Assembly: GCA_947568835.1 (NCBI GenBank)
Contig: OX387604.1
Location: forward strand, 4,568,001-4,632,000
Direction of reading: 5' to 3'
Origin: Protonemura montana
Taxonomy: Eukaryota > Arthropoda > Insecta > Plecoptera > Nemouridae
DNA: 64,000 nt
This document shows positions 50,107 to 61,420 of this stretch, one piece after another. Both the position numbers and the translations under genes were made by a program. The notes under the pieces are model-generated. The model made no database searches. It saw only the letters and a program-made list of their open reading frames with translations, and was not told where the DNA came from. Position 1 is the stretch's first letter. Each line of letters opens with the position of its first letter.

Positions 50107-50249
50107 CCATTATAATAACTTTCGTAACTCCTAGATGAAGTGGGAGTTAAATTAATTGCCATGGCAACAACCAATCACATGCAGTGAAGTCAGCTGTTTG
50201 TGAGAGTTAGGAGCTTAACTCGGAGTTAATAAAATATTGTAATACCGGG
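50107..50249 (+). mobile_element. MITE family M1, copy 2
   Basis: Matches 9908-10050 along its length: gtgggagttaaattaattgccatgg in spirit, then gcagtgaagtcagctgtttg and an intact right end atattgtaataccggg. The left terminal repeat is eroded (ccattataataacttt). Confidence 0.75.
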
Positions 50250-51413
50250 CCTAAGTAGCAAAACGACGTTGTATATCGGGGGCTAGAGTTTTTTTTTCAA
50301 TATGCACCACGGCGGGCCTTTCACTCCCTTTTGTCTATGTTCAGAGGCAGTTTATTTTGGTTTTAAGATTTGTGAATGAATGCAAATCTATGAACATAAC
50401 CTAAAATGGTACCGGCCATTCCACAAGGTCCCTACTTCCGACAGGAGTACTGGTCTTATTGGCAACCAGTGCCTATTCATAAAATTATTGCAAGACATGT
50501 CACATGGGTTATTATCTTTTAAAATCATTTTTTGTGTGAACAAATAAAATGGAACCCCGCATACGAGAACGTGTGTCTGGCATTTCTAAAAAATTATTTA
50601 AGATTTTAGCTGGAGCGCACGGCATCTCAACCGACCCAAAAATAGAATTTGAATATCCTCTTAGCCGGACTTTGAAACTTCTGATTGTAAAGTTTTTTTT
50701 TGTCGTGACCTTGAATGCTTCACGAATGTCATGCTAAGAAAAAGTATATATTTTAAAAGAGTCCGATGCACTAGGTGCGAGGGGTCATGAAATATCCCTG
50801 TTGCAGAGTTTTTGGGTTTTTCTAGTGATTCCACAAGGTATTAGTGAAATTACCAGCAAAAAAAACATGCAAAAACCCCAATATTTCAAGATACAAAACG
50901 GGATTCGAGGAATGGAGACAGTCGTTCTGTCCTGTGGCCATTGAATTAGCATCCCATTCTAGAGTTGCTAACAACTAGTCGTTACGTGTCGCCTCGGCCT
51001 TTTCCCCCTTGAGGGTATCCCTTATCCCACCCGGCGAAATGTCCCTGTGTTATTCTTATGGGCTGTGATTTTCCCAGCATCCAACGCGAGAAAAAAATGA
51101 CGTATTTTGCCCGGGTTTGTGGGGACTTGGGAATTTTTATAGATAATCTCAAAAAGCATAACTAAGAAACATACATGACTGGTAAACTTTAATTTAAAAT
51201 AAACCTACCAATTTAAAATTCTAACTGTACACAGGCAATTTTTTTTAAATATCTCAAATATTAACGAAATGTTTATTACCAAATCCAAGGAGACAAGATG
51301 TTATGGAGGAGAAATAATTTCGGAGTAACGTAATCAATAAATATTCCGAATGGTCGGAGAACACAATAGACAGCTTCTAAGAAATCATTAGCACGCAATT
51401 CGAATTGTTAACA

Positions 51414-51427
51414 CTAGCTGACTGAGA
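51414..51427. mobile_element. Left end of an older palindromic element split by a foldback
   Basis: The bases ctagctgactgaga, joined in thought to 52206-52289, form a palindromic element of about 100 bp. Its two ends are ctagctgactgagatgttga and tcaacatctcagtcagctag. The foldback at 51428-52197 interrupts it. If the true terminus is GCTGACTGAG, the flanks are TA on both sides, as in Tc1/mariner-type MITEs. Confidence 0.7.
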
Positions 51428-52197
51428 GGCTCGTTCTTATAACACCTATTCTTACAACACCTACGATACCTGCGACCCTTATTTTTCTCACAACACCTAC
51501 AGACCTTCTCCACCCCTCTCGCGGTCAAAAGTTTTCTCATAAGACCTATTCTTGTAACACCTACGAAGGGAGGTGGTCACGTGGAGCCGAACATTTCCGA
51601 ACTCGCCAGCGGCTGACGGTAGAGGAGCCATTCCGGTGTCGGTCGGTTGCCGGGCGTTTTAACACGTGAGTGGCTGCGGCGCGACCTTCCGGGCCTGATT
51701 CCGGGCGCCGACGCACTTCAAGGGGACGCTCTCGGCCGCGCACCCCATCTTGGCGCCGTCATCGCCGACGTCGTGCCTTACTCTTCGACTAGAGTCATGC
51801 TCACAAACCATAGTGGGGGCGTTGACGAGAGTAAAGTCGAAGAGTAAGGCACGACGTCGGCGATGACGGCGCCAAGATGGGGTGCGCGGCCGAGAGCGTC
51901 CCCTTGAAGTGCGTCGGCGCCCGGAATCAGGCCCGGAAGGTCGCGCCGCAGCCACTCACGTGTTAAAACGCCCGGCAACCGACCGACACCGGAATGGCTC
52001 CTCTACCGTCAGCCGCTGGCGAGTTCGGAAATGTTCGGCTCCACGTGACCACCTCCCTTCGTAGGTGTTACAAGAATAGGTCTTATGAGAAAACTTTTGA
52101 CCGCGAGAGACCCGGAGAAGGTCTGTAGGTGTTGTGAGAAAAATAAGGGTCGCAGGTATCGTAGGTGTTGTAAGAATAGGTGTTATAAGAACGAGCC
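51428..52197. mobile_element. GC-rich foldback element, 363-bp inverted arms
   Basis: Arms 51428-51790 and 51835-52197 are reverse complements with no indel; each base at x pairs with 103625-x. I find only one mismatched block of four bases (51512-51515). The loop is 44 nt. Both flanks carry the 8-bp repeat GACTGAGA (51420-51427 and 52198-52205), the signature of a target-site duplication. The outer arms hold short repeats of 'aacacctac' and 'ttctta-aacacctattctt'; the inner arms are strongly GC-rich, unlike the host DNA. Identical frames of 60 and 66 codons on opposite strands follow simply from the symmetry. No transposase is encoded. The 8-bp duplication would suit hAT, P-like or foldback-type elements; the class is undecided. 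Confidence 0.88.
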
Positions 52198-52205
52198 GAC
52201 TGAGA

Positions 52206-52289
52206 TGTTGAAATGTTCTTACATCCAAATCACATCTGCGTAAGATATGATTTTGGATGTAAGAAAGTTTCAACATCTCAGTCAGCTAG
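52206..52289. mobile_element. Right part of the split palindromic element
   Basis: Contains a strong hairpin (ttcttacatccaaa-tca against tga-ttttggatgtaagaa) and the right terminal repeat tttcaacatctcagtcagc. Removing the foldback and one GACTGAGA copy restores a continuous symmetrical element. Confidence 0.7.
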
Positions 52290-53505
52290 CAGTCGATGGG
52301 ACGCAGTGACGATGATAAAATGAGGGGCTGATTAGTGAATGAATTGGATTGGATTGCGGGTCCAACTCACAATACCACGTGCCAAATTGGCACCCCGAAG
52401 AACCATATATGTCACGTACATTTCACGCATCTTGATACATTCCAGAAAATAAATAGCATCCAAATCATCAACTCTTGGTAGAGTGGGAGGGAAGAGGTCA
52501 CTCTTTATGATTTTATTGATCAAAATTATTCCTGGAATGTATCGCATGCTAGTCGCTGATCTGGGGAACTTCAAAACAAACTTCCAGGATGACCTTAGAA
52601 GGTCACACGTTGTGTACTTTGTGTTTCATTAATTTTTCTCCAGTTTCGGGTGAATCAAAAATGTTGATGGTCAATGTTTGACATATTTTTATTTTAGCAC
52701 AATTGACTAGAGGACCACCGGGTTCTCCACTTGAGTCCGAAACACGAAAACCTGAAAATGCAAACCTCATTGTTAGAGATGGTTTCTATCTTTCAAGTAG
52801 AATTAATTCTTCATGACCTTATAACCTGCCCATTAAGTGTATATCAGAATACTATTATTTGAAAGCTATTAGGCAGCTAATTAAAAATTAGACAAGATAA
52901 TATCTCAACATAGGCTAGATTATTTTTATTCAGTTATTGAACTAATTTATTTGATTATGAACAATTAAAGCTTTATTTACGTTTCATTACCCTAATTGCT
53001 TTTCTCTGTTATCGTAGAATTAAGACTACGTACGAATTTTACCTACACGAAAAAAATATATTTCTTGTAGATTTTTGTATATATATCTTTTTAATTAGCG
53101 CAAACATAAAGAAAGCGAAGACATATCGCACCGAACCCTGTTCTTTTGTCACTCATTCACATCTGTACCCTGAGGGCAGTTCTCTCTTCTGCTTTCTGCG
53201 CTGCATCTTCAACTCCCCGCCCCTTTTTGTGAGATATCGTAGCTTCTTTTGTATTCTCCTTCCTTGATACATGGATGACGATGACACTTGGTTCTTACTT
53301 TTCCCTCTATTTTAGATCGGTAATATTTTCAGTGAAATGAAAATGAATTTAAACACTGTAAGCCGTAACATTTTCATTTGATTATTTCTATCTTTACGGG
53401 AGTGGTCATTGTATTTGTATTTTTGTTTGCAATTTGCCGTCAGGATTTGTTTTCGGTTGGCACTTGAACCGTTTGTGCTTATCGAAGAGACCACTGAAGA
53501 TAAGA

Positions 53506-53812
53506 TTGATTTGTGGGTTTTAACGACGCACTGTTTTGACAACGGGCCATGCGGCACTGGTCTAATGGCGTCGGTGAATGCGTGGATAATGATGAGGATA
53601 AAGTAGAACCTAACCTAACCTAGAATAGAAAAGCCGAGAAAGCCCGGTGCCGGCGCGTAGCCTACTCATGTCGAAGAGCTCCAAGGGGACTACCGACTTA
53701 ACATCCCTTCCGAAGGATAGTATAACGCGAACAACAGAATTCCTTCACAAATCCATGCTGCCGCGAGGTTGATAAGCAAGGCGAGTAATGTTCTCCTCCA
53801 ACCTCTCTCCCG
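53506..53812 (-). mobile_element. 5S-derived SINE body and tail, minus strand
   Basis: Tail (ttgatttgtgggttttaacg), CATC region, core (gggatgttaagtcggtagtc on its own strand) and body are present up to cctctctcccg. The family would next have its 5S-like head on the minus strand, but it is replaced by a plus-strand head fragment. Confidence 0.88.
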
Positions 53813-53860
53813 CTGATGTTAAGCAACACAGTGCTGTGTCAGATATTGGATAGATGACCT
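53813..53860 (+). mobile_element. 5S-derived SINE head fragment, inverted relative to its body
   Basis: gatgttaagcaacacagtgc, then tcagatattggatagatgac in plus orientation, joined directly to the minus-strand body. This suggests an inversion of the head within one copy or a junction of two copies. Confidence 0.8.
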
Positions 53861-56800
53861 GCTTAAACTCGCAGTAACATAAGTAATCGAATGGATATGG
53901 TTTGTCATACAGTCTGAGCATCTCAATGAATATCAATTAAGTTTAATCATCTTTAGATATTTCGTATTATAGATATTATGTTTTGTTTTCAAAGTTGGCA
54001 ACAAAAAAGGATATCGTAGAAAATGTTCAGTAAACAGGGGCAATTTTTGATTTTGCGCTTTTTTAACAAACGTTAAATTATAGATTTAAGCTATTAAGGT
54101 ACTGAGGTGATTGTTTTTAGACTCATGTCTACTTGATGTAATCTTAGCAGTAGTTTTGACAGAAACTATTTGAACTGGGTTTTATCTCAGTACTGAGGTA
54201 ATCACTAAATACAAATAAATTAATTTTATTAGTTAAAAATAATCTCGCTTAACCCAAAATAATAAAATATAGAAAAATAGGTCATTATTATCTTTAAAAG
54301 TAAAATTTAAAAAATGTACAAGTGTGTCAACTCTGTTAATTACGCTTACATAAATACCGGACATGCGCTTCTTATAAGAAACATATCATATATCCTTTTA
54401 TTTAAAATTATCCGTTTATCGCATTTTATAATTGCTTTCTCCCCTCCATACTGTAATTCAGTGTGAGATGAATGGCTTTTTAGAACATTCAGAGAGGCAT
54501 GCCTTCTGAGATGTTTTACAGATTGTTTTCAACTTCCCTCTCTTTCTTTTAAAGAGTCGAAAATTAAAATAGAAGGCGTTTTTCAATTTATTTGTTCTTC
54601 TTCAACATAGACCAGCGTAAAAATATCCTTAAAAATCCCAATATAAGCCATTCATCCCCAATCTACACATCTGACTAAAATAATTTTCGTGAGTTTATGA
54701 CAGATGAAGTTTCTTAGTCATTCTATCGTTCATTCACGAGTCATGTAAAATCTTTCAAAACTCTAAACATTGTATAGGGGTTTCTTCTAGCACGGAACCG
54801 GGCGTGATGTTTTCTAGCTTCAAGCGTTGGATTTTTGTCGAGCTCAGATTATTTCATTTCTAGAACAAAGTGATTCGAATCATTTAACACCTGAAGATAG
54901 TGTACCTGTACCATGGTAAGCCGTAAGCAAAACTGATCTACTTACTGGCACTCTCAATTCGCAATTTACGGAATAACATGATTGCACAATTTCCTTGTTT
55001 GGTTTCTATTAATAGCTTACGAGAACAATGCATGCCAAAGGTAGTTCCTAATCCTAATTTAAATGAGCTATTATAATTTTTTCATTGCTAGGAAAGAATA
55101 TTAAAAAGTTGCTTTATTGTGTTAACAGTACCTTTATTGGAACACACGTATACTAGAACCACTTTGTACTCTTCTTTATGACTGTTTGCAATAATTAATA
55201 TTTTTATCAAACAAAATAATTATTAAATTTAAACAATGCATAAAACCCGTAGCGGTTAGGGAGAAATAAAGATATAAAGTATGAAATGGCATTGGTTGGG
55301 AAAAGTCAATAAGAAAATGGACTTAAAAATCTCTACGCGTACAAATTTATTTTGTACAACATTTTAGCCTGACGAGATTTAAAGTGGCTCCGGTAAATCA
55401 TACAGTTCTCTCGATTTCTGTTATAATTTCCCAGTATAAAATAATGAACTAGGTTTGTTTTTTAAACTTTTCAGAGATTTTTAAATTTCGAAGTTTTCTT
55501 TTACATCTCAAAAATTTATCCATCTCTTTATCTATAATTAGTTACCAGAATATAAAGGAAATTGTTAAGCAACCGTTTTTTCGTCTTGAGCGATAAGAAT
55601 ATTACTATATTTGTTAGAAGAAATTCCCTTCGCCTTATAATTATAAATGCCGTGGTTCTTATCTCTCTTTTCAAGTTCTTCATCCTTTTCTGAACCACTA
55701 AGCGTGTAAAGCAAAGATCTGAAAGCGTGTAAGATCTGAATGTTCTCTCTAGTTCTATGCTTTCCTTAATTTTGGCTCACTTTGTATCAATCCATAATTA
55801 ACATAACAACAACTTTCAATGGCATGTTAATTTCCGATGAGTTACACTTCTCCCGTTAAAGTTAGGTATCAATCATAAATCGCTTTGAGGCCAAAGGTTA
55901 TCCGCCATGGCCTTGAAAATGATCGATTATTTCAAATATAATATATCCATCAGCATATTGTAAGCCGAGTAAAATGAACTTACGAGCTTCCATTGCAACA
56001 TAACTCTTTTCCTCAAGCACATTGAAGGAAGGAAGGAAAGAAAAGTTGTAGTAAGGGGTTTTTCAGGTTTGAAAACATGGGTAGTCCGAAACTTATATTT
56101 ATCTGCTAATTAGTTTCTATTAGATTTTAATTTGGAGGTAAACATATTCATGTTCCGATGTACAGCCGAAACAAAAATGATCGAAGTTGATATTTATTGA
56201 TTAAGGTACACTTAGCACCTAGACCACATGAATTTAGGAAAACAATTGTAGGGAGTGTAATAATCACTGCTCTCAATCTGTGGTCAACCAAAATTGGTAC
56301 TTCAATCAGATTGCACAACAAAAGCAATTGTATATATCTAATTTAAGTAGTATTCCTAAAATGGTTTATTTTGATTAGCCAGTGTATACCTATCCTTAAA
56401 GTGGTCTGTTTGTTGGTTGAATCACATTATTTCGGTCTCAACGGGGTTTTCCGGAGTGGGCTAATCTGTAACATTATTTCGAGGCACCTAACTGGCGGAC
56501 AAAGAATCCATATCCGATACTTTACATAGGGGGTCGAACTTTATATGGGATGCGTTTGAAAGAGCAGGAAAACGGGAAATCTACTCCGTATTCCGTTAGT
56601 ATATAACGTTTAACTAAAATCGCATTAATCATATCGTTTGATGGGAATTTGCGATATGGCATTACTTAGAAGAATAAGATGTATATGCTTAATGTATACT
56701 TAAGCTTTAACAATGCTCTTGATTATGACAGTATAAATCTATACGGAATGGAAACCCAAAAATTGGAAAAACCAATTGATATGAGTCAACTGTCAATTTA

Positions 56801-57575
56801 TTGAAATTATAATGAAAAATGTATTTTGTGTTGTTTTGTTTTTAAAACAGTTTAATGGCATTTTTTTCGCTATTGCTTTAAGAAAGTAAAACGAGCAGCT
56901 GACTGTGACACAATTGTGTTTTTTTATTTTTATTTCTTCAAGGAAATGTAAAGCAAAACGAAGACATACTCTGCTTTTCAGTTTGCTAACTAAAACTTCT
57001 CCATTATAAATCCAATTATTTCAGCTGAAAGATGTGTAAAGTAGAAGCATGCAATTGAATCTTGAAAATACACAATGCAGCACAAAATTAAATTTTAATT
57101 ATGTTGATGTATTATTCTTGTTTTAAATGATTAATGATGCCGATACTGTATCCTTTAGTTACTTATTCCAATTATATGTGGCGTACTTCTTCCACGTCTA
57201 TTTTTGAACTAAATGCATTTCATTGTTATTGTTATTGTACATTGCATAAAGACAAATAATTTTTAAATCAGAGCACAAATTAACTCGTCAAATAAAAACA
57301 GAACAAACATATTTAAGTGCAAGTCAGTATCAAAAACTCCAAAGCTCTTATTTATTCCAGACGTCAGCTCCGTTGCCATTCTTAGTCCGGTTTATCCCTA
57401 TGGGAGTGGGAAGAGGGTCTGGAGGGGGGAGGGGGAGGGGGAGTCATGTCTATGAACCCACCCGTTCGCGCTTTTAATCACTATCAGTCTCATTAACAGA
57501 TTGTGTTACGATTTAAAATAAACCAAACAAAATTTCAGGATTTTTTTGGTTTCTGGTGTTTCTTCGTAGGTTTCA

Positions 57576-57750
57576 TTGATTTGTGGGGTTTTACGAAGCA
57601 CTGATTTGACAACGGGTCCTGTGACACTGGTCTAATGGCGCCAGTTAATTAGTGGATGATGATGGGGATGATGATGAACCTAACCTAGCCTAGCCTGGTG
57701 CGGGCACTTAGCCTACTCCTGTCAAAGAGCGTTAAAAAGACCATTGACGG
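57576..57750 (-). mobile_element. 5S-derived SINE 3' fragment
   Basis: Tail (ttgatttgtggggttttacg), cactggtctaatggcgcc, the CATC tract and the start of the core region (cttagcctactcctgtcaaa). The rest has diverged or is lost after about 57750. Confidence 0.85.
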
Positions 57751-58215
57751 TGGAAGGTAGAATTTAAACATTCCGCGTGTAAATGACGTGAACTTTGCAC
57801 TTGAGTATAAAGATGTTCAAAGAAAATTAACAATTTTTTTGCGACTTTTCTCCCTCCGGCCCAGCGTCGTCTATTGGCGACATCAAACGAAGTATTGTTA
57901 ACATTTATTATCCCACGACGTGTATCTCAGCTAACCCAGGTTTAATTTTTAATCATCAGGGCATTGTTTAAACCCAGCAATTCGGAAAAATAGCTACCGA
58001 AATGGTCAAATTTGAACGAAATTTATACCTGGGACTGAGGTGATTAAAGCGTGTCTCTGAGATTCTTTCAGGGGAAAAATATAAATTCGTACGTTGCAAC
58101 AACTCCATGAGCAACAAAATTTGGAAGCGGAGATTACGATTAAAAATTGACGTTTTAAGATGCTGCTGCCCCAGATGTATTAGTTCATCTGTTCTTTGAG
58201 TGAATTTTTTTTATC

Positions 58216-58402
58216 TAAAAGACGCACTATTTTGACACTTGGCCCTGTAGCACTGGTTTAGTGAGCATAATATCCCACCGCAAACTTTTTTCTGAACAGC
58301 CCTGATCTTATGGTGGTCACCCATCTCAATTTTGACCCCGCACAATGTTGCGTAACTCCGGTGATCGAGCGCTCGCGGGCGCAAATATCGGCTGAACCAA
58401 GG
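58216..58402 (-). mobile_element. 5S-derived SINE with large internal deletion
   Basis: Tail (taaaagacgcactattttga, ggccctgtagcactggttta) passes directly into the head (ctgaacagccctgatc, atggtggtcacccatctc, gttgcgtaactccggtgatc). The body and core are missing, and the head end is GC-rich and altered. Confidence 0.8.
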
Positions 58403-58708
58403 TTCTCTGTCGGCACCTTTGACCACCCTTTCTCGTTTGCTAGTCGATCGAAAACGTACTAGCTACCTGTTGATCTTTAGTTATTGGAACGATTTATATT
58501 TATTTTCAAATAGATTGAACGAGTAGATGGTCGCTTGGCTCAGTAGGACGTTAGCTATACATTTGAAATCGAGCTAGAATGTCTAAAGGTAGAAAATATG
58601 CTTCATCATTCCTCTCTTATTAAGTTGTTAACCAATTAGTTTATAAATGTGGCTGAGGCAACAGAAATTGAACTACCCGGATATGTTGCAATATCATTTC
58701 ATTTAGCT

Positions 58709-58852
58709 CCAGTATTACAATTTTCTTAACTTCTATATAAAGTGGGAGTTAAACCAATTGCCGTGGCATCAAACAATTACATGCAGTGATAGTCAGCTGT
58801 TTCTGAGAGTTTGAAGTTTAACTCTGTGTTGTAAAATATTGAAATACCCGGC
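58709..58852 (+). mobile_element. MITE family M1, copy 3
   Basis: Left end ccagtattacaattttctta is nearly identical to copy 1. The interior has gtgggagttaaaccaattgc and gtcagctgtttctgagag. The right end has decayed (aatattgaaatacccgg). Confidence 0.75.
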
Positions 58853-59023
58853 CGTAGGTTCTAGTTTTCAAATTTTCTCATTAAAAATTATTGAAGGGCG
58901 CCGTAGTTCTTTAGTAAGCATTTTTGCAAACAATTGTGTGAATATCAATAATTTTATTTGTACATGCAAAAGGACATGCAAGAGAACATGTAAAAGTAAC
59001 TCACTAAACTTTAATGATGATTA

Positions 59024-59440
59024 ATTGATTGATTCCTAGGGTTAACGACCACTGCTTTGACAATGGGCCACGAGGCACTGGTCTAATGGCGTTGGTGAAT
59101 GAGTGAATGATGATGAGGATGATGATATACCTAACTTATCCTTAAAAAGACTTAGCCTATCCCCTGTCCTGTGTGTGGTCCCCAAGAGGACCAACGGATT
59201 AACGACTGTTTAGAAGGACGGAACAACGTAAACAACAAGATTCATCTAAAAATCCATGCTGTCGAGACGAAATTCAAGACGAATGAAGTTGCGGTACTAA
59301 CTTTCATCCCTCTAGCCTCAATCTTGTTCAGAACAGGTAATTTGTATAATGGTCACCCATCCAGTGCCTGGCTCAGCGCAGAGTTGCTGAACTTCGGTGA
59401 TCTCACGAGAACCGATTTTTTCAACACGCCAAACCGTTTT
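59024..59440 (-). mobile_element. 5S-derived SINE, nearly full length, diverged
   Basis: From tail (ttgattgattcctagggtta) to leader (caacacgccaaaccgttttt). The core is altered (ccaacggattaacgactgtt) and the 5S-like head is readable (gatctcacgagaaccgattt). The plus-strand frame 59171-59482 is a repeat artefact. Confidence 0.88.
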
Positions 59441-60384
59441 TTTTTACTAAAATCCATGCAACTTATTTGGAGTAATTTATAAGTTCCACTTTCATAGGAG
59501 GACTAAATCATAATATTGCTGTGGTTATGAAAAAAACTGCTTACTTTTCTGGGCTTCTATGACCTAGACATACTTGCCTCCAAATATTTCGTGAAGTTTA
59601 AAAAGAAATTTTAAAATTAACCATATTTTGATTGTTTTCCTAAATTGATTTTTAATTATTTCCATACTACTATCCCTATCGGATATCGATACACATCTAT
59701 TGGTGTACAACAATATTTTCCTGAGATTAATTACTAGAACAGACGGTCACAGAGTGAATTTGAGATGATTAATTTACTTTGTTATCGATATACAAGAGGT
59801 ATTTAATTGGGTTGTTACATTGCCAATAAAAAAGCCAATTACAACACTATCGACATTATTTATCAATCGACACTGAACTTTGTGTATTCTCGTGTGAAAC
59901 AATTTACTCTACGTGTTTCGTTCTTGTTGGATTGTTTGAAATAGTATTTGGTTTCAAAACGGCTTTGGAGGGATATTGAATTTCTGTCAGCGTGAAATAA
60001 CAAGAAGAAACAGTATTTTGCTGAACATGACCATACGCAGTTGCGATATTACTCTCGCGAATTTCTCGGCATTTTGGTTCTTTTCAGTCCTAAACGCAGA
60101 ATAAATAATTAACCTTATATAAAAGCCTTAATCCGTTGCCAAGGGGTGAAATAGTTTGCGTCTGTACATCTTTATAGAAATCGTGAAATTCCTTCTAAAA
60201 AGCCGGCGCTTGCGCTAGATCGGTTCGTAATTCGGGATTACACACTATTGTGCCATTTTCGCGGCGATTCGATCGGGTTTTGCAGGTGAAATGATGAAAA
60301 TTAACAAAAAAAATCGACGGAAAAAGTCCCAACAACGATGCATTTTTTCACCATCGAAATCGTAGCGCGTAGCAATGGAATGAT

Positions 60385-60455
60385 TCGTAGCGTAGCAACG
60401 GAAATCTAAATTTTATTTCAACCTTGAGCTCTGAATTTCCGTTGCTACGCTACGA
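60385..60455. repeat. Perfect 21-bp inverted repeat with 29-nt loop
   Basis: Arms tcgtagcgtagcaacggaaat (60385-60405) and its exact complement (60435-60455). A related half-copy (cgtagcgcgtagcaatgga) precedes the left arm. No gene lies beside it. It could be a small foldback element or a transcribed hairpin. Confidence 0.7.
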
Positions 60456-60923
60456 AAAGGCTGGCAAAAAGATCAATTTCTAGGTATTGAAATATTGTTG
60501 AAATCAATTCAAATCTACACACCACTCTTAACTGTCACCCAACACATGGCAGCTGCGTACGCAGCGGGTACACTACTAGTTACCTGTAATGAGTAAGAAA
60601 TTAAGGGCGGCATTCATATCAAACCCATTGCATTGCACATGCGTTACTGGCAAATACCGATTTAAAACAACTGGGTCTAGATAATCAGGCAATCGCAAAC
60701 AAATTAATCATAACACAAAAATAAATCATTGTACTGTAGGGCTTTCTTTAGGGATGGCACACTTAAATATTTCGCTTATCAAAAATGTATACAATTTTAT
60801 TTTCAGTCGAGAACATTCTATGTGCATTTAATTTCTATCGAGATTATCCCTCGGTAATTATTACGTTACCGCTGGATTATGACAACCTCGCTTTGTGAAT
60901 ATATAGACTCATAAAAGAAAAGG

Positions 60924-60990
60924 TCACCGAACGGTTTGGCATGTTGTACTAACTTTCATCCCTCCGACCTCTATGCCGAACAGAACAGGA
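60924..60990. mobile_element. Rearranged SINE fragments ahead of a full copy
   Basis: A plus-strand leader (tcaccgaacggtttggcatg) runs straight into a minus-strand body piece (gtactaactttcatccctcc, gacctctatgccgaacagaa). The full copy at 60992 then starts. Confidence 0.8.
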
Positions 60991-60991
60991 T

Positions 60992-61420
60992 AACCGAATG
61001 GTTGGGCATGTTGGAAACTCGGTTCTCATGAGATCACCGTAGTTAAGCAACACTGCGCTGAGTCAGGTATTGGATGGGTGACCACCATTCACATGACCAG
61101 TTCTGTTCGGGAGAGAGGTTGAAGGGATGAAAGTTAGTTCAGCAATTTCATTCGCCTTGCTTATCGACCTCTCGACAGCATGGATTTGTGGAGGAATCCT
61201 GATGTTCGTGTGGTATCGTCCTTCGGAAGGGACGCTAAGCCGGTGGTCCCCTTGGTGCTATTCGACAGGAGTAGGCAACGTGCCGGCGCCGGGTTTCCCC
61301 TCCTTCCTTCTAGTCTCGGTTAGGTTGATCATCATCAACTCATTCACCGACGCCGTTGGACCAGCGCCGCAGGGCCAGTTGTCAAAATAGTGCGTCGCTA
61401 AACACCACAAATCAATCAAA
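60992..61420 (+). mobile_element. 5S-derived SINE, full length
   Basis: Well-preserved copy: leader taaccgaatggttgggcatg, head catgagatcaccgtagttaa, ggatgggtgaccacc, core ggacgctaagccggtggtcc, shortened CATC tract and tail gtgcgtcgctaaacaccac. Its 87-codon frame recurs in several copies and is not a gene. Confidence 0.92.

Noticed and set aside
51561..52064. Identical 60- and 66-codon frames on opposite strands
   Set aside because: They are mirror images produced by the inverted arms of the foldback, not duplicated genes.
58526..58600. tRNA A-box-like string (tggctcagtaggacgttag)
   Set aside because: No matching B box downstream and no acceptor stem.
61127..61390. 87-codon frame beginning MKVSSAISFALLIDLSTAWI, looking like a signal peptide
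   Set aside because: The same frame, with changes, recurs in several SINE copies (13567, 30473, 37297, 46413) and is broken differently in each; it is repeat sequence.
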